Assembly: GCA_934565855.1 (NCBI GenBank)
Contig: CAKTIO010000008.1
Location: 62,001-126,000, forward strand
DNA from: an uncultured Dysosmobacter sp.
Lineage (GTDB): Bacteria; Bacillota; Clostridia; Oscillospirales; Oscillospiraceae
Direction: 5' to 3'
DNA: 64,000 nucleotides
Below, in pieces: positions 57,027 to 64,000 of this stretch (positions are counted from its first letter, which is position 1; the number at the start of each line of letters is the position of its first letter). The translations under genes were made by a program, and so were the position numbers. A model generated the notes under the pieces. That model saw nothing but the letters and a program-made list of their open reading frames with translations, made no database searches and had not been told where the DNA came from.

Positions 57027-57836
57027 ATGGCAACTGTACTGGCACAGTCCGGTCAGGTCCTTTCGCTGCCGGTAGAGCAGCTTCATCCCAACCCCATGCA
57101 GCCCCGGCGGGTGTTTGACAGCGGCGCCTTGGGAGAGCTCGCCGCCTCCATCCGTCAGCACGGCATCCTGCAGCCCATCTCCGTGCGGCAGACCCCCTCC
57201 GGCTGGGAGGTAGTGGCAGGCGAGCGGCGGCTGCGCGCCGCCCGGATGGCGGGACTTTCCCATGTTCCCTGCCTGGTTCTGGAGCTGAACGACCAGGAGT
57301 CCGCCCTGATGGCACTGATGGAAAACCTGCAGCGGCAGGACCTGCACTATCTGGAGGAGGCCAGCGCCCTGGCGGCATATCAGAAGCGCACAGGCATGAC
57401 CCAGGAGGAGATCGCGGCAAAGCTGGGACGCTCTCCCTCCGCCATCGCCAACAAGCTGCGGCTGCTGCGGCTGTCACCGGAGTGTGCGGCGCAGCTGCTG
57501 AACCACCGCCTGTCCGAGCGCCACGCCCGGGCGCTGCTGCGGATGGACAACGAGGACGAACGCCGCGCCGCCCTGCGCCACATCATCGCCGCCGATCTGA
57601 ACGTGGCACAGGCGGAGCGCTACATCGACCAGCGGCTGCGGGCGCTGCACGCCCCTCCCCCGCCCCGGCGCACCTTCATCCTCAAGGATGTGCGGCTGTT
57701 TCTCAACAGCGTGGACCGGGGGCTGCGGCTGATCCGCAGCGCGGGCGTTCCCGCCGAAAGCGGGCGGGAGGAAACAGAGGACTCCATTCTTCTCACCATC
57801 CGCATCCCCAAACAGACCCGCGGCACGGACGCTTGA
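57027..57836 (+). CDS. noc: ParB/Noc-family protein
   Basis: 269 aa. The N-terminal ParB CTPase motifs are PRRVFDSGALGELAASIRQ, HGILQPISV and GERRLRAARMAGL, followed by ENLQRQDLHYLEEA. The HTH is in MTQEEIAAKLGRSPSAIANK. The C-terminal dimerisation region carries LFLNSVDRGLRLIRSAG, closer to Noc than to Spo0J. No parA is next to it. Nucleoid occlusion is the likely role (inference). RBS GGAAGGTGA. Confidence 0.78.
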   Translation: MATVLAQSGQVLSLPVEQLHPNPMQPRRVFDSGALGELAASIRQHGILQPISVRQTPSGWEVVAGERRLRAARMAGLSHVPCLVLELNDQESALMALMENLQRQDLHYLEEASALAAYQKRTGMTQEEIAAKLGRSPSAIANKLRLLRLSPECAAQLLNHRLSERHARALLRMDNEDERRAALRHIIAADLNVAQAERYIDQRLRALHAPPPPRRTFILKDVRLFLNSVDRGLRLIRSAGVPAESGREETEDSILLTIRIPKQTRGTDA

Positions 57837-57910
57837 GAAAAAAGCCGCCCTGTTTGTTGCAAAAGCCACTGTATTGTTACGGGATTGTAATGAAAATCCC
57901 ATTGCAGATA

Positions 57911-57919
57911 TGTTAGAAT
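57911..57919 (+). promoter_or_regulatory. Possible extended -10 promoter of the VanW gene
   Basis: TGTTAGAAT has the TGN-TAGAAT form of an extended -10, about 70 bp before the VanW start. No good -35 is present. Confidence 0.35.
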
Positions 57920-57987
57920 GGGTAAGACCCAGAGTCGGCTCCCGAAGGAAGCCAGTCTGGAATTTTTTGCAACTACAGGAGGGCTTC

Positions 57988-59820
57988 ATGGAAGAGATAC
58001 ATAACGAAGCCGCAGTCCGGACCAGAGGCGGAAGGCGGGTGGCAGCCGCGCCGTCCTCCGGGAAAAAACCGCTGCTGATCGCCGGGATCGTATTGGCTGT
58101 GCTGCTGGCAGCCTATGTGGCGCTGTGCGCCTATGCCGCGTCCAGCAAAACCATCTGGAAAAACACCGTGGTCCTGGGGCAGGATATCGGCGGCATGACC
58201 GCGGAAGAAGCCGGGGAAACGCTGAAAAACGCCCTGCCCGGAATGCAGATCCAGCTGTACCTGTATCCGGCGGACGGAGACGCCGCCAGTCACGATGAAG
58301 CGGCGGATGCCGCCATTTCCACCCAGGAGCTGGGCGCCGTGCTGACAGATCCTGCCGCTCTTGCCCAGGCGGCGCAGGCGGAAAACACGAACGGTTCGTT
58401 TTTGACCATGGGCTGGCGCTATCTGACCCACAAGGGTCTGTCCTGGGGCGCTGCCGCCACCCAGCATCAGTTGACGCTGGATGAGACAAATGTTGCCGCC
58501 GTGGCGGAGGTCACTGCCCAGTCCCTGTCCTATCCGGCGCAGGACACCTCTTACCAGCTGAATGACAGCACCCTGACCATCACCCGCGGCGTGGACGGAC
58601 GCAGCGTCAGCGCGGAGGAGCTTCAGCGGCAGCTGAACGAGGTGCTGTGGGACGATCTGACGCTGGATATTCCCTATACGGTGGAGCCTGCCAATGACCT
58701 GTCCGCCCAGGAGATCTCCGATGTGGTATCCTCCAAGATGAAGAACGCCGGGTATGACGCCGCCACCGGGTCCATCTACCCGGAGCAGGTGGGCGCGGAA
58801 TTTGACGTATCTGCCGCCCAGACGCTGCTGGACAGCGCCGCCCCCGGTGAGAGCGTAGACGTTCCCGCTACGGTGGAATATCCGGCGGTAACGGCGCAGC
58901 AGCTGAAGGGCGTGCTGTTCCGGGATGTGCTGGGACGCGCCACCACCCATGTGGGCGGCACCTCCGCCCGCATCAGCAACGTAAAGCTGTCCGCCTCCTC
59001 CATCAACGGAACCGTGCTGAACTGTGGAGACGTGTTCTCCTACAACGGCACCGTGGGACAGCGCACCGCTGCCCGGGGCTATCAGGCGGCACCCGCCTAT
59101 GTCAAGGGCGAAACGGTGGATGAGATCGGCGGCGGCATCTGCCAGACCTCCTCCACGCTGTATCTGGCATGTCTGAACTCCAACCTTTCCATTGTGGAGC
59201 GCTACGCCCACCGCTACGCCCCCTCCTACATCAGCTGGGGCATGGACGCCACGGTGTCCTGGGGCGGTCCGGACTACAAATTCTCCAACAATACGGACTA
59301 TCCCGTGAAGATCGCCGCCAGCTACTCCAAGGGCTATCTGACGGTGACGCTGTACGGCACCAAAACGGACTCCACCACCGTGAAGATGACCAACAAGGTC
59401 CTGTCTGACACGGAGTGGACCACCGTTTACGAGGACGACAACACCCTGCCTGCCGGAACGGAAAAGGTGAAGACCACCCCCTACACCGGGCATAAGGTGG
59501 AATCCTACCGGAACCTGTATGACGGAAACGGCAAGCTGATCTCCAGCCGTCTGGAGGCTGTCAGCGATTACAAGGTGCGCAACAAGGTGGTGCTGCGGGG
59601 TCCCGCCAAGACGGAGACGCCGGTCTCCGGCGGAAACAGCGCTTCCTCCTCCGGCAGCGGGTCCTCCAGCGGCTCCAGCTCTGACAACAGCGGAAGCACC
59701 GGAAGCGGCGGCACAGAGACCACTCCCCCTGTCTCCGGCGGCGAGACCGTGACTCCCACCGAACCGGGCGATTCCGGCGGCTTCATCGTCATCACTCCGG
59801 AGGAACAGGGCAACGCATAA
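57988..59820 (+). CDS. VanW-family cell-surface protein
   Basis: 610 aa from the ATG with AGGAGGG upstream. A cytoplasmic tail and one membrane segment (residues about 28-50) precede an outside part with peptidoglycan-binding-4-type repeats. The VanW domain (about residues 320-460) carries GDVFSYNGTVGQRTAARGYQ and GGGICQTSSTLYLA. A G5-like segment (RNLYDGNGKLISSRLEAVSD) and a Ser/Gly/Thr/Pro-rich C-terminal tail follow. VanW proteins sit in glycopeptide-resistance loci and elsewhere, with unknown activity. No resistance genes are near. Confidence 0.88.
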   Translation: MEEIHNEAAVRTRGGRRVAAAPSSGKKPLLIAGIVLAVLLAAYVALCAYAASSKTIWKNTVVLGQDIGGMTAEEAGETLKNALPGMQIQLYLYPADGDAASHDEAADAAISTQELGAVLTDPAALAQAAQAENTNGSFLTMGWRYLTHKGLSWGAAATQHQLTLDETNVAAVAEVTAQSLSYPAQDTSYQLNDSTLTITRGVDGRSVSAEELQRQLNEVLWDDLTLDIPYTVEPANDLSAQEISDVVSSKMKNAGYDAATGSIYPEQVGAEFDVSAAQTLLDSAAPGESVDVPATVEYPAVTAQQLKGVLFRDVLGRATTHVGGTSARISNVKLSASSINGTVLNCGDVFSYNGTVGQRTAARGYQAAPAYVKGETVDEIGGGICQTSSTLYLACLNSNLSIVERYAHRYAPSYISWGMDATVSWGGPDYKFSNNTDYPVKIAASYSKGYLTVTLYGTKTDSTTVKMTNKVLSDTEWTTVYEDDNTLPAGTEKVKTTPYTGHKVESYRNLYDGNGKLISSRLEAVSDYKVRNKVVLRGPAKTETPVSGGNSASSSGSGSSSGSSSDNSGSTGSGGTETTPPVSGGETVTPTEPGDSGGFIVITPEEQGNA

Positions 59821-59859
59821 GCCCTGTCCCCTGACCCATCTACAAAGGAGGAACTCCCT

Positions 59860-60804
59860 ATGGAAGAACCCACATTTCGTTTGACGCTGGTCGGTCCCGG
59901 CGGCGTGGGCGGACTGCTGAGCGCACCGCTGGTGCGCCAATACGGCAGCGCTGTGACGCTGGTCGCACACGGAGAACGGGGCGAAGCCCTGCGCCGGAAC
60001 GGACTGACCCTGCACAGCGACCTTTACGGCACGTTTACCGTGCAGCCCGCCGTGGTGGCGGAGACCCCGGCAGAGCTGCCCGTGCAGGACTATGTGCTGA
60101 TCTGTGTGAAAAACGGCACGCTGCCGGAGGTGGCGAAGCAGATCGCCCCCATTGTCGGTCCCGACACGGTGGTGCTGCCGGTGATGAACGGCGTAACTGC
60201 TGGGGCGGTGCTGCGGGAGCAGCTGACCCAGGGCATCGTGCTGGAAAGCGTGATCTATACGGTGTCCGGCTCTCAGCCGGACTACTCCATCGTGCAGCAG
60301 GGCAAATTCACCCAGCTTTTTGCCGGGGCGCAGCCGGGAGACGCCCGGGGCGCGGAGGCGGCGAAGCGTCTGGTGGACATCATCCACGGCGCAGGCATTG
60401 ACTGCCGCCTGTCTGAGGATGTCCGCGCCGCCATCTGGAGCAAATATGTGCTGAACTGCGCCTACAACATCGCCACCGCCCGGTGGGGCTGCCTGATTGG
60501 CGGCATCAAGGGCGACTCCGCCCGAATGGAGGACTGCCGCAGTCTGATGACCGAGGCGTGGACCGTGGGACGCGCCTGCGGCGTGGCGCTGCCGGAGGAT
60601 CTGGTGCAGCGGCATATGGTGCGCATCGAAAAGACCACCGACGATTCCGACAGCTCTCTGGGACGGGACTTTGCCGTCGGACGCGCCGGCGAGATGGAGG
60701 TCTTCAGCGGCGACCTGATCCGTATGGCGCGGCAGCATCAGGTAGACGTACCGGTGACGGAGCGGTATTACGCCGCCCTGCGGAACATCGCCGCCCGGTT
60801 CTGA
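59860..60804 (+). CDS. Ketopantoate reductase-family (PanE/ApbA) oxidoreductase
   Basis: 314 aa. An N-terminal NADP-binding Rossmann fold with GPGGVGGLLSAPLV (residues about 12-25), the conserved Asn/Lys in ICVKNGTLPEVA, VMNGV, and the C-terminal helical domain with the catalytic Lys in IWSKYVLNCAYN. The reaction is likely reduction of 2-dehydropantoate for pantothenate, but the family includes other ketoacid reductases and no pan genes are near. RBS GGAGG. Confidence 0.85.
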   Translation: MEEPTFRLTLVGPGGVGGLLSAPLVRQYGSAVTLVAHGERGEALRRNGLTLHSDLYGTFTVQPAVVAETPAELPVQDYVLICVKNGTLPEVAKQIAPIVGPDTVVLPVMNGVTAGAVLREQLTQGIVLESVIYTVSGSQPDYSIVQQGKFTQLFAGAQPGDARGAEAAKRLVDIIHGAGIDCRLSEDVRAAIWSKYVLNCAYNIATARWGCLIGGIKGDSARMEDCRSLMTEAWTVGRACGVALPEDLVQRHMVRIEKTTDDSDSSLGRDFAVGRAGEMEVFSGDLIRMARQHQVDVPVTERYYAALRNIAARF

Positions 60805-60850
60805 CAGTCTCTCCGCAGGAAAGCAGCTATTCCCTCCAACAGAAGCAAAG

Positions 60851-60892
60851 GGCAGCCATTCCCTCTATGAGGGGAATGGCTGCCTTTCTTTC
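60851..60892 (+). terminator. Terminator after the PanE-like gene
   Basis: GGCAGCCATTCCC (60851-60863) pairs perfectly with GGGAATGGCTGCC (60872-60884), then TTTCTTT. Confidence 0.85.
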
Positions 60893-60943
60893 GCTCCCGA
60901 TCTATTCAGCGGAGCAGAAATGTGGAGCTTTGGGAAACGCCTG

Positions 60944-62260
60944 TCATGCCGTCAGAGACCGGGTGCAGCGGGACATTTTATATAGCACTGCGGCAGCCAC
61001 CACCAGCTCGGTAATGGGCATGGCAAACCACAGGCTGTCCGCCCCCATCAGGGCGGGCAGCAGCAAAATCAACGCGCCGCTGACCACCGCCCCCCGTCCC
61101 ACGGAAACGGCAAAGGCAATGCCGGGACGCAGCAGAGACTGGAAATAATAGGTGGAGAAAATGTTCAGCGGCAGCAGCAGGAAGGAAAGTCCATACCGCC
61201 GCAGAATGCCCGGTGCAACGGCAAGCACCGCCGCCGTAGGCTTCATGAATACCCGCACCAGCGGGACCGGAAGCAGCCACACCGCCGCCGTCCAAGCCAC
61301 ACCGATGACCGCCACCGTTGCCAGCGCCAGCCGCAGCACCGCCCGGATACGGTCCCCCTTCCCCGCGCCGAAATTGACGGAAAAAATAGGCTGGGACGCC
61401 TGTCCCACACTGTAGGCACAGCACTGAACAAAGGTACTGATATTCACCACCACACCGTATACCGCCAGTGCGTCCGTGCCGGCATAGCGCACGATCTGCC
61501 GGTTAAAGAGGATGGTGAGGATGCCCATTGCGGCGTCCACAAAAAAGGCGGAAAAGCCGCTGACCACCAGCTCGCCGGTACGGCGGGTCAACTGCCGCAC
61601 CCGGCACAGCCGCAGGGTGTTCCTGCGGCGAAGGAAGTGGACTATCATCACCACATCCGTCACAAGACCGCCCAGCGCCGTGGCAAGTCCCGCGCCGTAC
61701 ACGCCCATGCCCAGCGGGAAAACAAACAGGTAGTCGCCCACCATGTTGCACACTCCGCCCAGCAGCACCGCCCCTGTTGCCAGCGCCGGATCGCCGTCAT
61801 TGCGGAGAAAGCTGGCAAGGATCTGGCTGAAGGGAAACAGCGGAACGGCGAAGCGGATGGCGGAGAGATACTCCCGCGCCAGAGGGATCAGGTCGTCCGT
61901 GCCACCGAACAGCCGCAGCAGCGGCTCCTCATAAAACACGATGGCTGCCCAGCACAGGGCGGACACCAGCGTACCCAGCAGCACCGAGGCGGTGAAAAAC
62001 TGGTTTTCATCACCCTTTTTCCTGCCCCGGGCAGTGCTGAACAGCACGCCTCCGCCGATACCAGCCATCAGCCCCAGGGAGTAAACCAGGTTCCACAGAG
62101 GTGCCACCACCGCCAGCGCCGCCGTACCCTCCGGTCCCTGATACTGTCCCACCGCCGCCATATCCACCATGCTGTAGATGGAGGTGGTCAAAGCGCTGCC
62201 GAACGCCGCCGAAAGATATTTGAAATAAATGCTCCGTACCGAGCCGGTCAACAGGTCCAT
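60944..62260 (-). CDS. MATE-family efflux transporter
   Basis: 438 aa from the ATG with GGGAGG seven bases upstream; the frame is open further 5' across the leader. Twelve hydrophobic segments form two MATE repeats, with MVDMAAVGQYQGPEGTAALA in the first and QASQPIFSVNFGAGKGDRIR in the second. It exports drugs or metabolites by sodium or proton antiport. A transcription terminator lies in its leader. Confidence 0.93.
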   Translation of the reverse strand: MDLLTGSVRSIYFKYLSAAFGSALTTSIYSMVDMAAVGQYQGPEGTAALAVVAPLWNLVYSLGLMAGIGGGVLFSTARGRKKGDENQFFTASVLLGTLVSALCWAAIVFYEEPLLRLFGGTDDLIPLAREYLSAIRFAVPLFPFSQILASFLRNDGDPALATGAVLLGGVCNMVGDYLFVFPLGMGVYGAGLATALGGLVTDVVMIVHFLRRRNTLRLCRVRQLTRRTGELVVSGFSAFFVDAAMGILTILFNRQIVRYAGTDALAVYGVVVNISTFVQCCAYSVGQASQPIFSVNFGAGKGDRIRAVLRLALATVAVIGVAWTAAVWLLPVPLVRVFMKPTAAVLAVAPGILRRYGLSFLLLPLNIFSTYYFQSLLRPGIAFAVSVGRGAVVSGALILLLPALMGADSLWFAMPITELVVAAAVLYKMSRCTRSLTA

Positions 62261-62291
62261 CGTTCTTCCTCCCGCATAACGCATAATAAAA

Positions 62292-62339
62292 AAGCCGGAT
62301 AAAGCCACAGGCGTTTCAGCCTGCCACCTTATCCGGCTT
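62292..62339 (-). promoter_or_regulatory. Intrinsic terminator within the MATE leader (attenuator or riboswitch platform)
   Basis: AAGCCGGATAA (62292-62302) pairs with TTATCCGGCTT (62329-62339), with an inner CAGGC/GCCTG stem and, on the minus strand, a T-run. It lies downstream of the promoter at 62382-62411 and before the MATE start, so it may be conditional. A second stem (CTTGC with GCAAG, about 62360-62380) lies upstream. It may also close the dnaC-like operon. Confidence 0.65.
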
Positions 62340-62381
62340 GCCATTTCCTATGAACAGCTTGCCCTCCGAGTGAGCAAGAGG

Positions 62382-62411
62382 GTTATACCATATTCCGCAC
62401 TGGTTTGTCAA
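62382..62411 (-). promoter_or_regulatory. Promoter of the MATE gene
   Basis: Minus strand: -35 TTGACA (62411-62406), 18-bp spacer, -10 TATAAC (62387-62382). The -35 overlaps the stop of the helicase-loader gene. Confidence 0.7.
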
Positions 62412-63397
62412 CCCCGGTCCTTTTTCAGCCTGCGGATATCCTCACCGAAGAAGGGCAGCATCCGGTACTCCCCCTCCAGTCGGGAGCTGACCTGCTGCAA
62501 GTACCGCCGCCCGATCTCCTTCAGGTCCAGATTGGTGCTGATGATGGTGCTTTTCCGCTCCAGCAGGCGGGTGTTGACGATCTGATACAGGGCGCTCTGG
62601 GTAAATGCCGTGGTCATCTCCGTTCCCAGGTCGTCCAGAATCAGCAGGTCGCACCGCAGGATGCGGGAAACATCGTCCCCCGCGTCATCCTCCCGGGCGA
62701 ATTTCCGGGTCTCAAACCGGTCAAAGATATGTACGGCGGTGTCATACACCACGGAAAAGCCCTTTTCACTGACCACCCGGGCAATGCAGGCGGAGAGAAA
62801 CGTCTTTCCCAGCCCCGGCTGTCCTGTCAGCAGCAAATTGCCGCTGCCCTTGCCGAAGTCGTAGGCGTAGTCCACGCAGACATCCCGGTTCCCCTCCATG
62901 TTCTCCCGGGGAGAGATGCCCAGCCGGGCGTCCACCTTGGGAGAATACCAGTCCAGGGAGAAGGTGTCAAAGCTCTGGCTGCCCAGATCCAGCAGGGCGG
63001 ACAGCTCCTTCTTCTGCTCCCGCGCATAATAGGCGCGCAGGCAGCGGCACACCACCTCGCCCTGATAGCCGGTGTCGCCGCAGAGGGGACAGGCGGGCTT
63101 CTCCTCCAGACAGTCCGCCGGAAGTCCCATGCCCAGCAGCAGCTCCCGCTTTTCCCGCTGGAGCTCCAGATTCCGGTCCCGCAGCCGCTCTACCGCCGCG
63201 CGGGGGTCCGTTCCCTGCCGCAGGGCGGTGGCGATGATGCGGCTCATGGTGGAGCGCAGCTCCTGGTCGATCTGCCGCAGCCGCGGCTCCCGGGCGTAGA
63301 CGCGCTCCTCCCGCTGGCGAAGCTCCTCCTCCCGGCGCTTTTTATCCTCGTCGAACCGGAGCAGGGCGCGGCGCATGAGCCTTCCATCGTATGCCAT
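62408..63397 (-). CDS. DnaC/DnaI-like helicase loader ATPase
   Basis: 329 aa. An N-terminal helical part (residues about 1-85), a zinc-binding segment CPLCGDTGYQGEVVCRCL, then an AAA+ domain with Walker A LTGQPGLGKTFLSA, Walker B DLLILDDLG, and sensor STNLDL. It loads the replicative helicase onto DNA, working with DnaD-type proteins. It starts three bases after the DnaD-like gene ends. Confidence 0.9.
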   Translation of the reverse strand: MAYDGRLMRRALLRFDEDKKRREEELRQREERVYAREPRLRQIDQELRSTMSRIIATALRQGTDPRAAVERLRDRNLELQREKRELLLGMGLPADCLEEKPACPLCGDTGYQGEVVCRCLRAYYAREQKKELSALLDLGSQSFDTFSLDWYSPKVDARLGISPRENMEGNRDVCVDYAYDFGKGSGNLLLTGQPGLGKTFLSACIARVVSEKGFSVVYDTAVHIFDRFETRKFAREDDAGDDVSRILRCDLLILDDLGTEMTTAFTQSALYQIVNTRLLERKSTIISTNLDLKEIGRRYLQQVSSRLEGEYRMLPFFGEDIRRLKKDRG

Positions 63398-63400
63398 TCC

Positions 63401-64000
63401 TTACTCCTCCTTCTTTCCACGGCGGTGGATGTACTCCTTCATCCAGGAGATATCCTGCTCCTGCCGGGAGCCGCCCTCTGTCTGCCGCGCCGCCGCGCGG
63501 TCGCCCTGTTGGACCTCCTCCGGTGTGTGCAGCCCCTTTTCGTGCCAACGCTTCAAAATTCCGTTTAAGTACGGCCACTTCAGCTCCTGACAGCGCAGGA
63601 TGGTGCGGTCATATGCCAGCGCCACCGTCTCCGGACCAAAGCCCATCTCCTGCCACGCCGTAAGGTACTTTTCCTCAGACGGAGAGGGCGGGCGCTGGGG
63701 CAGCTGCAATGCCCGCATGAACTGGGGCAGCGCCTGCTGCCGGGCAGCGTACCGCTTCAGATACTCCACCGCCGCCGCCTGTGACTCAATGCCCATCCGT
63801 GCCCAGGCATAGCCCTCCTTTTCGATCTGCCGCATTCCGGGGCGGCGTCCCTGACCGAAACGGCGCTGGACCTTTTCCGCCACATGTCCCACCAGCAGAT
63901 AGATCACATCCGCGGGAAGTCCGAGATAATCGTAAAGCCCCAGCAGGCAGTTCAGGTCCGGGGTGGTCAGGCGCTTGCCCAGCCGGCTCTCCACCGCCTG
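63401..64000 (-). CDS. DnaD-domain replication protein (5' end outside window)
   Basis: Open to the right edge; at least 199 codons. Two DnaD-like helical units are visible: LTTPDLNCLLGLYDYLGLPADVI is the first (VESRLGKRL just before), and YLTAWQEMGFGPETVALAYD with LKWPYLNGILKRWHEKGL is the second, the YxxxI/LxxW pattern of DnaD C-terminal domains. The C-terminal tail is charged. It remodels origin DNA and helps recruit the helicase. It lies directly upstream of the DnaC/DnaI-like gene. Confidence 0.85.
   Translation of the reverse strand, partial: QAVESRLGKRLTTPDLNCLLGLYDYLGLPADVIYLLVGHVAEKVQRRFGQGRRPGMRQIEKEGYAWARMGIESQAAAVEYLKRYAARQQALPQFMRALQLPQRPPSPSEEKYLTAWQEMGFGPETVALAYDRTILRCQELKWPYLNGILKRWHEKGLHTPEEVQQGDRAAARQTEGGSRQEQDISWMKEYIHRRGKKEE

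Noticed and set aside
59636..59720. Ser/Gly-rich coding repeats at the VanW C-terminus
   Set aside because: A flexible linker coded by TCC/AGC/GGC codons; not a separate genetic element.
57973..60738. A 900-codon open frame on the minus strand opposite the VanW and PanE-like genes
   Set aside because: Low-complexity Gly/His/Val-rich translation, typical of antisense to GC-rich coding DNA; the plus-strand genes have clear domains and ribosome sites.

Overview
The window reads as a chromosomal segment of a GC-rich, anaerobic Gram-positive bacterium of the class Clostridia, most likely Oscillospirales/Oscillospiraceae. Supporting marks are strong AGGAGG ribosome sites, a tRNA-Ile T-box in front of ileS, SepF and DivIVA, a short Hfq, DUF1836, DUF6487-type and DUF1850 proteins, rubrerythrin, and two TRAP importers with lipoprotein solute receptors. 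I saw no rRNA, tRNA, CRISPR array, insertion sequence or prophage. The assignment is inference from gene content, not a database match.

Layout. 1-3.6 kb: end of a GntR/FCD regulator, then a DctQ-DctM-DctP TRAP importer. 3.9-10.5 kb (minus): rubrerythrin, a DUF1275 membrane protein, and carA followed by an unusual carB-dapF fusion. 10.9-12.6 kb (plus): AraC regulator and EamA exporter. 12.7-19.6 kb (minus): PrsW protease, LepA, an XRE regulator-MBOAT-AlgJ-like operon for surface O-acylation, and a HAD phosphatase. 19.7-31.7 kb (minus): a housekeeping series read as miaB, mutS, CPBP protease, mutL, a lone FakA-middle-like domain, miaA, hfq, HlyD-like, yggS, sepF, divIVA. A duplicated fragment of the mutS 3' end lies between mutS and the CPBP gene.

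31.9-39.8 kb: an 81-aa protein resembling part of DUF2148 behind a palindromic promoter, a TAXI-type TRAP system with DUF1850, DUF2461, rluD and lspA, a NYN/LOTUS-type protein, and a GNAT acetyltransferase. 39.9-47.6 kb (minus): T-box, small zinc protein and ileS; a 54-aa gene behind an ECF-type promoter; an amidase; and a YtrA-like GntR/ABC/permease operon. 47.9-51.8 kb (plus): rpsO and pnp separated by a terminator and a long hairpin, then PCC-domain and flavoprotein genes.

51.9-60.8 kb: a divergent XRE/zinc-ribbon membrane protein pair with twin operators, then mnmE, DUF1836-degV, prmA, a Noc/ParB-like gene, a VanW protein and a PanE-like reductase. 60.9-64 kb (minus): DnaD-like and DnaC/DnaI-like helicase-loading genes, then a MATE exporter whose leader contains an intrinsic terminator.

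Most of the window is core metabolism, translation, DNA repair and division. The unusual material is the CarB-DapF fusion with a substituted catalytic cysteine, the candidate cis-regulatory RNAs and operators (T-box, pnp leader, MATE leader, XRE twin operators, ECF promoter), and several small or single-domain proteins.
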